The notes beneath the pieces are model-generated. The model searched no databases. It was not told the DNA's origin and worked only from the letters and a program-made list of their open reading frames with translations. 64,000 bases of DNA from Thermococcus sp. (lineage in GTDB: Archaea > Methanobacteriota_B > Thermococci > Thermococcales > Thermococcaceae), in contig NZ_JACDNS010000003.1 of the NCBI RefSeq assembly GCF_017656495.1, positions 62,001-126,000 of the forward strand, read 5' to 3'. Positions 24,354 to 33,472 of this stretch are shown here, one piece after another; position 1 is the first letter of the stretch, and every line of letters begins with the position of its first letter. Position numbers and translations under genes: made by a program.

Positions 24354-25320
24354 ACCTTTTGCCACCAATTCCAGTCTCCAAGATAACTTTGCCTTTATAT
24401 TCAGCGATAACTTCTCCAATTATTGCGGCATCTTTTCCTCTCTTTGTCTTTCTCATGGCTTCAAGTGCTTCCTCAGCATACTCCCTTGCAACAACCATAA
24501 CAACCTTGCCCTCATTTGCTACTTCATAGGGGCTTATTCCGAGCATGTCACTTGCTGCTCTAACTTCTGGCTTTACTGGAATATCACTTTCTCTTACGAG
24601 AATCCCAACGTTACTCTTCTTCGCTATTTCATTTAAGGCGTTGCTCAGTCCACCTCTTGTAGGATCCTTCATTGCGTGAATATTTTCCCATCCAATTGCA
24701 TCGGCAACTGCTCTGACAACTTCCCAAATTGGTGCGACATCGCTTTTGAGCTCAGTTTCAAATGCTATTCCCTCACGATGGCTCATTATAGCTATTCCGT
24801 GGTCTCCAACTGTCCCGCTGAGTAAAACGACATCTCCAATCTTCGCTCCAGAATCTGTGATGACTCTCTCAGCTATTCCAAGTCCAGCTGTAATCACAAA
24901 GATTCCAATCTTGTCTTCAACGACTTTGGTATCTCCTGTGACTATGGGAACTGGGACCTCTCTGGCTGTTTCGTCCATTGACTGTAAAATTCTCTCAAGA
25001 TCTTCACTGCTGAATCCTTCTTGAATGATCATAGAATTTGCTAAGGCTAAAGGCTTTGCTCCCATCACTGCCAAGTCATTAACTGTTCCGCTGACAGCCA
25101 ATCTTCCAATATCTCCACCTGGGAAAAAGAGAGGCTTAACTGTGTGCCCGTCAATTGTGAAAACTATGTGCTTGTCTCCAAAAGGAATGCTCGCTCCGTC
25201 ATCCAAAGCTTCCAATCCAACTCCACCAGCTGATTTTAAGCTTAAGTTCTTTAAGATGAAGTCTTTAATGAACTCTTCCATTAACTCTCCACCAGCTCCA
25301 TGTTCAAGTTTAATTTTCAT
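24310..25320 (-). CDS. hypE: hydrogenase maturation protein HypE
   Basis: A 336-residue PurM-like enzyme that dehydrates a carbamoyl group on its C-terminal Cys to thiocyanate, the source of CN ligands in NiFe hydrogenases. It begins LEHGAGGELMEEFI and has DDGASIPFG, DHGIAIMSHREG, MKDPTRGGLS and ends PRVC, with the essential terminal Cys intact. ATG 25320 has GAGGTGACC upstream, whereas GTG 25329 is part of that site. It is convergent with the CooC-like gene and followed upstream by hypF, the enzyme that supplies its carbamoyl group. Confidence 0.95.
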   Translation of the reverse strand: MKIKLEHGAGGELMEEFIKDFILKNLSLKSAGGVGLEALDDGASIPFGDKHIVFTIDGHTVKPLFFPGGDIGRLAVSGTVNDLAVMGAKPLALANSMIIQEGFSSEDLERILQSMDETAREVPVPIVTGDTKVVEDKIGIFVITAGLGIAERVITDSGAKIGDVVLLSGTVGDHGIAIMSHREGIAFETELKSDVAPIWEVVRAVADAIGWENIHAMKDPTRGGLSNALNEIAKKSNVGILVRESDIPVKPEVRAASDMLGISPYEVANEGKVVMVVAREYAEEALEAMRKTKRGKDAAIIGEVIAEYKGKVILETGIGGKRFMEPPVGDPVPRVC

Positions 25321-25405
25321 TTTGGTCACCTCTGAAACTTTAATGGAATGGGTATTTTAAGCTGTTTTGGGTCATTTTTGGGTAATAAAAATTTGAGAGA
25401 AAGAG

Positions 25406-27718
25406 CTAAAGCATCAGATCCTCCTTGCTTAAGTATCCCTCCAAGTAAAGCCCACCCAAAAATGCTTGTCCAACGTTTATGCCGTTGTCCCCTCTGGGAA
25501 CTTCCTGAGTGACGTAGAATTTTAGTCCGTTGCGCTCAACGATTTTCCTGATTGTTTTGACTATTAGCTCGTTGTATGCAACACCACCGCTTATTCCAAC
25601 ATTCTTTACTCCAAATTCCTTTGCTTTTTCAACTGCTATCTCCCCAAAAGCTCTTCCAAGGGCTAAGTGGACGGAGTAAGCAATGTCTGTGGGATTTGCG
25701 TTCACTTCAAGGGCCTGCCTGAACAGCTCTTCAACTTTAATCTTCTCACCATCAATCGGGATACTAAATCCTAAATCATTTTTACCTCTGAATGCAAAGC
25801 TCTCAAGCTTCATGGCTGGTTCTCCTTCGTATGTTCTCCTGTAGGCGACATTCAGCATAACAGCAAAAGCATCAAGGACTCTTCCTGTTGAAGATGCATA
25901 ACTGACGTTTATCTCTCTCGCAAGCTGATTTAGGATTACATTGAACTCGACTTTGCCATATTTTAGGCTCTCAACGGCTTTTGGACAGCATCTTTGGACA
26001 ATTTCCTTGACTTCTTCTATGTCGTATATTTTGCTTAGAATGCCCATCAAGGCTCTAAGGGGGTAGTAGCTTGCCAGATCTCCTCCAGGAAGTGGGTAGT
26101 AATCAACATGTGCTAATCTTTCCACATCTTCATAGCTCATGTAGATGACTTCTCCTCCCCAAGTGTTGCCGTCAACCCCATATCCGACACCGTCAACAGC
26201 TATTCCGATTATTTCATCTAGTTTGTTTTCTGCCATCACTGAGGCTATGTGCGCATAATGGTGTTGCACTTGCAGAAACTCAACTCCCTCATTTTCAGCT
26301 ATCTCCATAGCAAGTTTTGTTGTGTTGTAGAGGGGATGTAAGTCCGATATGACCAAGTCAAGATTTTTAATCCTCAAAATTTTGCGGAAATGTGCTATGG
26401 CTTCGCGCATGAACTCAAGAACTTCTACTTTTGAAGTGTTGCCTATGTACTGACTTGGGTAAATCCTTCCATTCTTGGCAAAGCCGAAGGCATTTAAGAG
26501 CTCTGCACCAACAGCTAGGCCAGTGAACTCAAATGGAATATCTATCGGCAGAGGCACAAAACCTCTGCTCCTTCTAATGACTGCTCTTTTTCCATCTACA
26601 AACCTTATTACACTGTCATCACATCTGTTGAGGATTTTTCTATTATGGAGGAGGAAGTAATCGGCCAGATCTTTGAGCTCTTTGAAAGCTTTATCATTAT
26701 CTTTGACCATCGGCAGGCCGGGATAGTTTGCAGAGGTCATGACATAAACGGGGCTCTTTGAGTAGTGGAAGAGTAAGTAATGAATGCCGGAATATGGAAG
26801 CATGACACCTATCGTGTGCAGACCCGGAGCTAAAGCTTCTGGAAGCGGGAAAGGCTCTTTCTTGCGAAGGGCAATTATTGGTTTCCTATAGCTCAAAAGC
26901 TCATCTTTTTCAGCGTTACTAACTATAGCAAAGCTCTCAATGGTTTCTAAGTCTTTTGCCATTAAAGCAAAAGGCTGCTGGGGTCTTAAGATTCTCCTCC
27001 TGAGTTCTTCAACGACATCTTCGTTCGTTGCGTCGCAAGCAATGTGTATTCCGCCGATCCCCTTGATTGCCACGATGTATCCCCTATCAATCAGTTCTGC
27101 CGTCTTTTTTATTGGATCTCCAGTGATTTCCTCCCCATCTCTTGTGTAGAGCCTGTAAGATGGCCCACAAACAGGACAGCAAACAGGTTCAGCATGGTAT
27201 CTTCTGTTTAGCGGGTCTTTATACTCGCTCTCACAGAATTCACACATCTCAAACTCTCGCATTGTCGTATTGATGCGATCATAGGGTAAGTCTTCAATTA
27301 TAGTGAACCTTGGTCCGCAGTTTGTACACACAATGAAGGGATACATATACCTCTTGTCGGTTGGGTCAAAAAGCTCTCTAACACAGTCTTCACAAATTGA
27401 AACGTCGGGAGGAATTATTGAATCTCCACCAGAGCCGCCTTGGGAACTTTTTTCTATGTAAAAGCTGTCGAATCCTTGAGGAGGTATCTCCTTTTTCTTA
27501 ACTTTTTCGACTTTAGCAAGTGGAGGGGCTTTGTACTTTAAATCATGAAGAAAAGCTTCAATGTCACGTTCTTCTCCTTCAACAACGATTTCAACCCCTG
27601 CGTCTCCAAGGTTTTTAACATAGCCTCTTAAATTATGCTCATGGGCTATTCTATAAACGAAAGGCCGAAATCCAACCCCTTGAACTATGCCTTCAACGTG
27701 AATGTGATAAGCCTTCAT
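25406..27718 (-). CDS. hypF: carbamoyltransferase HypF
   Basis: A 770-residue enzyme that activates carbamoyl phosphate and passes the carbamoyl group to HypE for cyanide-ligand synthesis. Domains in order: acylphosphatase (VEGIVQGVGFRPFVYRIA, residues about 7-24), two zinc-finger pairs (CEDCV, CTNCG, CEFCE, CPVCG; about 105-185), YrdC-like domain (RRRILRPQQPFALMAKDLET), and the Kae1-like carbamoyltransferase (VQHHYAHIASVMAE, VDGVGYGVDGNTWGGEV). ATG 27718 follows AGGTGAGAAG; the longer frame to 27766 has no such site. No frameshift is seen. Confidence 0.95.
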   Translation of the reverse strand: MKAYHIHVEGIVQGVGFRPFVYRIAHEHNLRGYVKNLGDAGVEIVVEGEERDIEAFLHDLKYKAPPLAKVEKVKKKEIPPQGFDSFYIEKSSQGGSGGDSIIPPDVSICEDCVRELFDPTDKRYMYPFIVCTNCGPRFTIIEDLPYDRINTTMREFEMCEFCESEYKDPLNRRYHAEPVCCPVCGPSYRLYTRDGEEITGDPIKKTAELIDRGYIVAIKGIGGIHIACDATNEDVVEELRRRILRPQQPFALMAKDLETIESFAIVSNAEKDELLSYRKPIIALRKKEPFPLPEALAPGLHTIGVMLPYSGIHYLLFHYSKSPVYVMTSANYPGLPMVKDNDKAFKELKDLADYFLLHNRKILNRCDDSVIRFVDGKRAVIRRSRGFVPLPIDIPFEFTGLAVGAELLNAFGFAKNGRIYPSQYIGNTSKVEVLEFMREAIAHFRKILRIKNLDLVISDLHPLYNTTKLAMEIAENEGVEFLQVQHHYAHIASVMAENKLDEIIGIAVDGVGYGVDGNTWGGEVIYMSYEDVERLAHVDYYPLPGGDLASYYPLRALMGILSKIYDIEEVKEIVQRCCPKAVESLKYGKVEFNVILNQLAREINVSYASSTGRVLDAFAVMLNVAYRRTYEGEPAMKLESFAFRGKNDLGFSIPIDGEKIKVEELFRQALEVNANPTDIAYSVHLALGRAFGEIAVEKAKEFGVKNVGISGGVAYNELIVKTIRKIVERNGLKFYVTQEVPRGDNGINVGQAFLGGLYLEGYLSKEDLML

Positions 27719-27792
27719 CTTCTCACCTATGTCTAACTTTGAAAAAACTAATTTATATCTTTCCAAAACCTAAAGTTGAAAACTAAAGAGGA

Positions 27793-27810
27793 GTTTTTAA
27801 CCAAAGGGTT
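27793..27810. promoter_or_regulatory. possible SurR-type site between hypF and mnhE
   Basis: GTTTTTAAC at 27793-27801 matches the palindromic half GTT-N3-AAC of the Thermococcales SurR consensus, followed by GTT at 27808-27810. The usual spacer to that GTT is 5; here it is 6. SurR controls hydrogen metabolism genes, so placement between hypF and the antiporter operon is suggestive only. Confidence 0.3.
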
Positions 27811-27923
27811 AAAATTAAAGGAGTAAATTTGAGGAGACATAATTTTTGGACAGTTCCCTATCTGGAAAGTCTCTGTTAAAATCTGCAAAAAGGGTTATAA
27901 CCTTCAAAAACGAATATTAAACT

Positions 27924-28529
27924 ATGAGTAGAATCCCCTTCTACCTTAAAGAGAGACTAGAAGAAGTTCAGAAGAGAGTCCTCTATGAAAGTTATGAGGC
28001 TCAAAAACTCCCAGTATGGGAGCGAATAACGTTAACTTGGATAGTATTATTTTCCTTTTGGATTGTTATAACTGCAAATACCTCTTTGGACAATCTTATT
28101 ATAGGTGGCATTGCAACACTCATTATTGCGTCATTTATGAGGGACATGCTTATGGAGGATGTTAGGCATAAAGGACACCTAATTGAGAAAATTATCTATT
28201 TCCTGTTACTGTACGCTCCCCAATATCTCATAATAATGGCTTTTCGTCTTATTGAAAGCAACATAAAAGTTGCGAAAAATGTCATCTTCATGGATATTAA
28301 ACCGGGAATCATGAAAATAAGGACAGACTTGCACTCGGATACAGGGGTTACTATATTAGCAAACTCGATAACTTTAACCCCTGGAACATTAACGCTGGAT
28401 GTTTCAAAAAAGCTTGGGGAAACATATTTGTATGTGCATTGGATTTATGTTGAGACCCTTAACAGGGAAAAAGCAGGAGAAAAAATTAAGGGGGACATTG
28501 AGGAATGGTTGAAGAAAATCTTCTGGTAA
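27924..28529 (+). CDS. mnhE: Mrp Na+/H+ antiporter subunit E
   Basis: A 201-residue membrane protein, first of an eight-gene Mrp operon. Hydrophobic helices at about 36-70 and 86-108 are followed by a cytoplasmic domain with SITLTPGTLTLDV, the family signature. An N-terminal extension of about 35 residues is longer than in most bacterial MrpE. There is no ribosome-binding site, and the TATA box TTATAA (27895-27900) lies about 27 bases before the ATG, so the mRNA is probably leaderless. The end overlaps mnhF by 25 bases. Confidence 0.88.
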   Translation: MSRIPFYLKERLEEVQKRVLYESYEAQKLPVWERITLTWIVLFSFWIVITANTSLDNLIIGGIATLIIASFMRDMLMEDVRHKGHLIEKIIYFLLLYAPQYLIIMAFRLIESNIKVAKNVIFMDIKPGIMKIRTDLHSDTGVTILANSITLTPGTLTLDVSKKLGETYLYVHWIYVETLNREKAGEKIKGDIEEWLKKIFW

Positions 28530-28786
28530 CGCCTTTTGGTTGGGGAGTTTTGGTTCTAATATTTACAAGTATCTTGCTAACCTATAGAGTACTCTTTGGA
28601 CCTACTTTGGCCGATAGGATAGTTGGGTTGAACACCATAACTACCAAGATGGTCATAATGATAGCAATCCTCTCAGTAATTAGCAAGCAGTATTTTCTGA
28701 TAGACTTAGCAGTTGTTCTTCTAATGGTCAATGCAGTTGGTGGACTGATTTTATCAAAATATCTGGAGAGGAGGGGCAAGAGGTGA
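28505..28786 (+). CDS. mnhF: Mrp antiporter subunit F
   Basis: A 93-residue protein with three membrane helices and the MrpF pattern YRVLFGPTLADRIVGLNTIT, then FLIDLAVVLLMVNAVGG. It corresponds to MbhB in membrane-bound hydrogenase. It starts inside mnhE and ends in a GTGA overlap with mnhG. Confidence 0.88.
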   Translation: MVEENLLVTPFGWGVLVLIFTSILLTYRVLFGPTLADRIVGLNTITTKMVIMIAILSVISKQYFLIDLAVVLLMVNAVGGLILSKYLERRGKR

Positions 28787-29097
28787 TTGAATACCTTCTT
28801 TTAGCCTTTGGAGAGGTTGTAATGATATTTGGAGCTTTGGGGATAATTCGCTTTCCTGATGTCTATACTCGACTGCATGCGGCTACAAAGTGTGACACTG
28901 GTGGTGCCATGACAATTCTCTTAGCTTTGGCGCTCTACATTGATGCCTCCGTTTTCATCAAACTTAAGTTACTTGTCTTGACCTTCCTCATAGCTTTGAT
29001 AAACCCCATGATTTCTCATGCAATAGCTAAAGGGGCTTATAAATATGGGATAAAACCAGAAGTTGTGGTGGATATGTATGCGTGGGATAATCCATGA
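28783..29097 (+). CDS. mnhG: Mrp antiporter subunit G
   Basis: A 104-residue protein with three helices. FGALGIIRFPDVYTRLHAAT followed by KCDTGGAM is the MrpG signature; it equals MbhC. It starts with GTG in a 4-base overlap with mnhF and overlaps the next gene by 20 bases. Confidence 0.88.
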   Translation: MIEYLLLAFGEVVMIFGALGIIRFPDVYTRLHAATKCDTGGAMTILLALALYIDASVFIKLKLLVLTFLIALINPMISHAIAKGAYKYGIKPEVVVDMYAWDNP

Positions 29098-29326
29098 GTT
29101 TTTACTGTTTGTTATGATAGTCATAGCAATAGCTGTAATCGAGGAGAATAATTTAATTAGTGCAGTAGTCAAGTATGCTCTGCTCAGCTTAGTCTTTATT
29201 CTTGTCCTCTTTCAGCTTAAAGCCCCAGACGTTGCTTTATCCGCTATAGTTGTTGGGGCTATCATTATCGGGATTTTTCTGTTCACGATAGAAGAAGTAG
29301 AAAAGTCGGAGGGGACAAAGAAGTGA
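29078..29326 (+). CDS. DUF4040 antiporter subunit (MbhD-like)
   Basis: An 82-residue protein of three helices. FQLKAPDVALSAIVVGA is the conserved core of DUF4040, equivalent to MbhD and to the C-terminal part of bacterial MrpA. ATG 29078 is preferred, with GGTGG upstream, over an in-frame ATG at 29063. It forms part of the antiporter's ion pathway in Mbh structures. Confidence 0.82.
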   Translation: MRGIIHEFLLFVMIVIAIAVIEENNLISAVVKYALLSLVFILVLFQLKAPDVALSAIVVGAIIIGIFLFTIEEVEKSEGTKK

Positions 29327-29568
29327 AGAGAATTATTGGAATTCTAATTGTCCTTTCATTGGCACTCATATTTTTGCAGCTGGATTATTCAAAGGTGGAA
29401 GGGGGAAGTTATGAATACTACACTTCACACTGGCGAGAAGTGAACATTCCAAATCTTGTAACAGCAATCTTAGCTGACTGGCGTGCTTATGACAGCCTTG
29501 GAGAGGCAACTCTGCTTTTTACTGCCGTTACTGGGTTTTATTTGTTGTTGGGAGGTAAGAAAAAATGA
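29323..29568 (+). CDS. MbhE-like antiporter subunit
   Basis: An 81-residue protein with two helices and a short outside loop. DWRAYDSLGEATLLFTAVTG is the MbhE/MrpA-C-terminal signature. GTG start in a 4-base GTGA overlap with the previous gene; it ends in an ATGA overlap with mnhB. In bacteria this segment is fused within MrpA. Confidence 0.82.
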   Translation: MKRIIGILIVLSLALIFLQLDYSKVEGGSYEYYTSHWREVNIPNLVTAILADWRAYDSLGEATLLFTAVTGFYLLLGGKKK

Positions 29569-29987
29569 AGATGAGCACAGTTGTGCGAACAACTACAAAG
29601 CTGATCAGTCCTTTTCTTGTGACTTATGCAGCTTATCTGATGGTATACGGGCATTTAAGTCCCGGGGGAGGTTTCCAAGCGGGTGTTATACTGGCAGTTA
29701 GTGTCATACTTCTCATAACATCACATGGATACAAAAGGGTTAGGAAGAAATTCAAATTCAAAGAAGTTGGCATTATAGAGAGTTCTTCAGCAGTTTTTCT
29801 CGTGTGCATTGGTTTAGTAGGAGTGTTGTTTGGTGGATTTTTCTACAACTTTCTAAATGGAGGGAAGTTCGGATCACTTTTGAGTGGGGGAATAGTTCCG
29901 CTCTTTAATATAGCAGTTGGGCTAAAGGTCGGAGCCGCTTTTACATTCCTATTTTACATCCTGCTGAGGTGGGTTGAAAGTGATTAA
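29565..29987 (+). CDS. mnhB: Mrp antiporter subunit B
   Basis: A 140-residue protein with four helices, containing VYGHLSPGGGFQAGVILAV, the MrpB hallmark, and IVPLFNIAVGLKVGAAF. It equals MbhF. It overlaps neighbours by 4 and 8 bases, so translation is coupled. Confidence 0.9.
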   Translation: MKMSTVVRTTTKLISPFLVTYAAYLMVYGHLSPGGGFQAGVILAVSVILLITSHGYKRVRKKFKFKEVGIIESSSAVFLVCIGLVGVLFGGFFYNFLNGGKFGSLLSGGIVPLFNIAVGLKVGAAFTFLFYILLRWVESD

Positions 29988-30273
29988 TGCCGAAACAGCC
30001 GGAATAATGATTATGCTAATTGGCTTATATGGGCTGATAACAAAGAGGAATTTAATTAAGCAAGTTCTGGCAATTAATGTGCTCTCAACTGGGTTGGTTC
30101 TATTTTTTGTAGGAACTGGGTATGTGGAAAATGCAGAAGTGCCGATTCTGCCTCAACAAGCAGTTGTTGACCCTTTACCTGCAACTTTGATGCTAACAAC
30201 TCTCGTCGTTGATGTTGCAATTACATCTCTAGCCTTAGCGTTGATTTTGAGAATGAGGAGGGAGGAGACGTGA
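29980..30273 (+). CDS. mnhC: Mrp antiporter subunit C
   Basis: A 97-residue NuoK-like subunit of three helices: MLIGLYGLITKRNLIKQVLA and VDPLPATLMLTTLVVDVAIT are the MrpC signatures. It equals MbhG. GTG 29980 has GAGGTGGG upstream; TTG 29974 is the alternative. The end overlaps mnhD by 4 bases. Confidence 0.88.
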   Translation: MINAETAGIMIMLIGLYGLITKRNLIKQVLAINVLSTGLVLFFVGTGYVENAEVPILPQQAVVDPLPATLMLTTLVVDVAITSLALALILRMRREET

Positions 30274-31796
30274 TTCCTACTTTAGTAGCTTTTTCTCTGC
30301 TTGCGGCATTTCTAGTTACCCTTTTTGAAACTTTGAAGGTTAAAGAAGGAAAAATCAAAGCAGTCTTTTTAGCTGGAATTCTCTCATCATGGCTGATTTT
30401 CGGTTATGTTACTACAAAGATGCCTCTGAGTGAAATTATCGGGAATCACGCAAAAGAAGCTGGAATACAGGTTTCTCTTGACATTTACAGCTTCTATTTC
30501 ATATTAGCCGAATTGATTCTGTTCTCTCTTGTGGCTGTTTATTCAATGAGTTACTTCAAACAACGCGCAAAAAATGGGAAGATTTATGCACTTTTACTTT
30601 TAATGCATGCTGGACTATTGGGAGCTTTCATCAGCAGAGATTTGTTCAACTACTATATTTACATGGAAGTTGCCTCAGTATCCTCTTTTGCTTTGGTAGC
30701 TCTATCAGATGAAAAAGGGGCGAAAAAAGCTGCATATAAATACTTGGCATTTTCCCTTGTAGCATCCTATCTTTTCATCTTTGCAATTGGCATAATTTAT
30801 TTAAAAACTGGTTATCTGAATGTTGAGCTAATAAAGAGCAGTGTTGTTGTCTCAAGAGAAATTAATGTTGCTTTGGCAGTTGCTTTCTCTGCTTTAATTT
30901 TGAAGGCTGGAATTTTTCCACTTCACTTCTGGCTCCCAGATGCCCACTCAAAGGCCCCAAATCCGATAAGTGCTTTGCTCTCTGGAATTGTTGTTAAGGC
31001 CCCAATCTATGGAATGTTACTTTTATATCTTGCTTTGCCAATTGAAGAGTCCCTCTTAAACTTACTTACTCTTATAGCGTTCTCATCAATGTTAGTTGGG
31101 GTTATTTTTGCCCTTCTCCAGAAGAATGCAAAGCGCCTATTAGCATATCATACAGTTTCTCAGATGGGTTATGTGCTTTTGGGTATAGCGACATCAAATC
31201 CTCTTGGAGCAATTTATTATGCCTTTGCCCACACTCTATTTAAAGGTGGACTCTTTTTGAGTATTGGAACATTGATAAACGCTCAAAAAACAAAAGATTT
31301 AGAAAAGCTCACATACAGACACGATAAAATTTTGATGACAAGTATAATAATGCTCAGCCTGGCAATTGGGGGAATACCGCCTTTTATAGGAGCTTTTGGA
31401 AAAAAGTTTCTTTTATCCAATCTCAATGGAATTCGGTTGTATCTGTTCTACATAGCTGGAATTGGAACGCTTGTATCGTTTACTAAGTTGAACTACTACC
31501 TGATGGAACCAGGAAAAGCAATTAAAAGCAATTTAACACAAAAAGTGCTTTCATTAATCATCGCAGTATTAACTTTAGCTTTTGGAGTGTATTTTGGTCT
31601 GGTAATCTCATATAGGGATTTATTAGTTATTTTAGTTGCAATATTGACTTTTTGGCTATTGCAGAGAGTTGGATTTTTCAATATAACTCTAAAAAAGTAT
31701 TTTGGAGAGAGCATGGAAGAAACAGGAAGAGAGGTAAATGCATACATGGTTCTCTTTTCATTGTTTTTGTTAGTTTTGTTACTCCAAAGCTTTTAG
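30270..31796 (+). CDS. mnhD: Mrp antiporter subunit D (NuoN/MbhH-like)
   Basis: A 508-residue protein with about 14 membrane helices of the proton-translocating NuoL/M/N family. Key parts are YIYMEVASVSSFALVALS with the conserved Glu, HFWLPDAHSKAPNPISALLS, a Lys in VVKAPIYGM, and LAYHTVSQMGYVLLG. It is the only large NuoL/M/N-like subunit here: there is no MrpA N-terminal protein. Start GTG in a GTGA overlap. The end overlaps the convergent AbrB-ACT gene by 18 bases. Confidence 0.9.
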   Translation: MIPTLVAFSLLAAFLVTLFETLKVKEGKIKAVFLAGILSSWLIFGYVTTKMPLSEIIGNHAKEAGIQVSLDIYSFYFILAELILFSLVAVYSMSYFKQRAKNGKIYALLLLMHAGLLGAFISRDLFNYYIYMEVASVSSFALVALSDEKGAKKAAYKYLAFSLVASYLFIFAIGIIYLKTGYLNVELIKSSVVVSREINVALAVAFSALILKAGIFPLHFWLPDAHSKAPNPISALLSGIVVKAPIYGMLLLYLALPIEESLLNLLTLIAFSSMLVGVIFALLQKNAKRLLAYHTVSQMGYVLLGIATSNPLGAIYYAFAHTLFKGGLFLSIGTLINAQKTKDLEKLTYRHDKILMTSIIMLSLAIGGIPPFIGAFGKKFLLSNLNGIRLYLFYIAGIGTLVSFTKLNYYLMEPGKAIKSNLTQKVLSLIIAVLTLAFGVYFGLVISYRDLLVILVAILTFWLLQRVGFFNITLKKYFGESMEETGREVNAYMVLFSLFLLVLLLQSF

Positions 31797-32186
31797 AGTG
31801 ATCTCTCTAACCTCCTCTATTTCACTCAATTCTTTTTTCAGTTCTTCGAGGCCAATTTTCATTTCACTTACATCAACAACAGCTACAATTGCAGCAAGTC
31901 CAATACCTTCGAGTTCTTCGGCCTCACTAAATAGAATATTTGCTTTATTTCTTCCCAACGTTCCGCTAATTTTTGCAAGAACCCCGGGTTTGTCTTCAAC
32001 TACCAGCTCAATTTCAACCAGTTTTTTGCCCGGAAGTGCTACTCTCTCTATGTGTACTTCCTTCAGATCAGTGTCAATTTCAATTAAGAAGTATGAGCCC
32101 TTAACAAGCCCTATCTCATATGCAAATTCAAGAGGGATTTCGATTTTTCCGTTTTCTTTTATTTTTACAATTTCATAGTGCCTCAT
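31779..32186 (-). CDS. AbrB-like plus ACT-domain regulator
   Basis: A 135-residue protein. Residues 1-45 resemble an AbrB/SpoVT swapped-hairpin DNA-binding domain (YEIVKIKENGKIEIPLEFAYE). Residues about 55-130 form an ACT domain (VEIELVVEDKPGVLAKISGT) that would bind an amino acid or other small ligand. The combination suggests a ligand-responsive regulator; target and ligand are unknown. It is convergent with the antiporter operon and overlaps mnhD by 18 bases. Confidence 0.72.
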   Translation of the reverse strand: MRHYEIVKIKENGKIEIPLEFAYEIGLVKGSYFLIEIDTDLKEVHIERVALPGKKLVEIELVVEDKPGVLAKISGTLGRNKANILFSEAEELEGIGLAAIVAVVDVSEMKIGLEELKKELSEIEEVREITLKALE

Positions 32187-32335
32187 GGTGCATCAAAGCT
32201 GATTAGTATCCCTCAATAATAAACTTTGCGAATTAACGTTCGAAATTTCTCTATAGAGTCCAAAATTTATCCGCATGTCGAAAAGTTTTCCAAAAAATTT
32301 TTAATAATGGGTTTCATAAATAAATAGGGATTCGC

Positions 32336-33472
32336 GTGGACGTTGTAGGATACGTTTTTGTCATCATTGCAGTGGCAAGAATTTTGGCAGAAATATTTGA
32401 AAGATTAGGCTACCCTGGATTTCTTGGTGAGATAAGTGCTGGTCTTTTCCTTGGTGTAGTTTTAACAAATCTCCCAAGAGAAGACATGAGCTTGTTGGCT
32501 GAGCTTGGTATTTTCTTCTTAATGATTTATGCAGGTCTCGAGCTAACCCCTGAGGAGATTCATCTTGGAGGAAAGAAAAGTCTGCCGATATATATTGTTA
32601 CATATATAACAATGCTTTTCCTAACACTTCCTTTTACAGACTATGTGCTCTCAACAGATAATCTGATAGTGGCATCAATCTTAGCTGTGGCCTCAGCTCC
32701 GATTGTTATTCGATTTACTAGATTTTTTGGTCAAGAATTTCTCCATGTAGCTCTTTCATATGCAGTTATTAGCGAAGTTGGGAGTTTGGTAATTCTATAT
32801 TTACTTATAAATTTTGAGTTACACCACTTAAGTTATACAGAGCTTCTCTTTGAGCTTATCAAGGATATTGTGTTTTTGGGCACTGTTCTTGGATTGAATT
32901 ACTTTATTGGGATTCAGCACAAAGTTTGGATTATAAGAGCATTAAGGAGATTAAAGAGCGATGAAGCAGTATTTGGACTGGTGATGGTCCTTGCAACTTC
33001 TTTGGCTTTAATAAGTGAGGAGATTGGTCTCCATTTCAGCATTGGGGCGTTCTTAGTAGGTTTAATCCTTCACAGCGACTTAGTTGGTACAAAGCAGTAC
33101 GAGAGAGTGCACACAATAATTTCTGGTGTTACCTATGGGATCTTCGCCCCAATTTTCTTTGCTTGGAGGGGCATAAACTTTGAGACTGAGTTTTCCCTGG
33201 AGGTTGTTTACTTCTTTATAATGATTTATCTAGTCAGAGTTCTCTTAACAACAATTCTCCTTTGGGAAGATAATCTAAAAACATCTTTGGCTAGAGGAGC
33301 TGGAGTAGCAAGTTTTGGAGTTCTAGGCCTTTTAGTTGGTGAGATTGGGTATACCTATGGGGTGTTAAGCCAGCATATGTATGCCCTGGCATCTCTTGCA
33401 AGTATCATGGGAATTTTTGTTTCAGCGACGATTGGTAGGGTTATATCTCATATTAACAGTAAAGAAACATGA
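32336..33472 (+). CDS. CPA2-family cation/H+ antiporter (KefB/NapA-like)
   Basis: A 378-residue protein with about 12 helices. The first part has GYPGFLGEISAGLFLGVVL, and ELGIFFLMIYAGLELTPEE follows, both typical of CPA2 exchangers. It lacks C-terminal RCK/TrkA-N domains found in Kef proteins. It probably exchanges Na+ or K+ for H+, complementing the Mrp antiporter upstream. It starts with GTG about 33 bases after TATA-like TTTAATAAT, with weak ribosome-binding site, so a short or absent leader is likely. The 223 bases after it hold the pdaD promoter. Confidence 0.82.
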   Translation: MDVVGYVFVIIAVARILAEIFERLGYPGFLGEISAGLFLGVVLTNLPREDMSLLAELGIFFLMIYAGLELTPEEIHLGGKKSLPIYIVTYITMLFLTLPFTDYVLSTDNLIVASILAVASAPIVIRFTRFFGQEFLHVALSYAVISEVGSLVILYLLINFELHHLSYTELLFELIKDIVFLGTVLGLNYFIGIQHKVWIIRALRRLKSDEAVFGLVMVLATSLALISEEIGLHFSIGAFLVGLILHSDLVGTKQYERVHTIISGVTYGIFAPIFFAWRGINFETEFSLEVVYFFIMIYLVRVLLTTILLWEDNLKTSLARGAGVASFGVLGLLVGEIGYTYGVLSQHMYALASLASIMGIFVSATIGRVISHINSKET

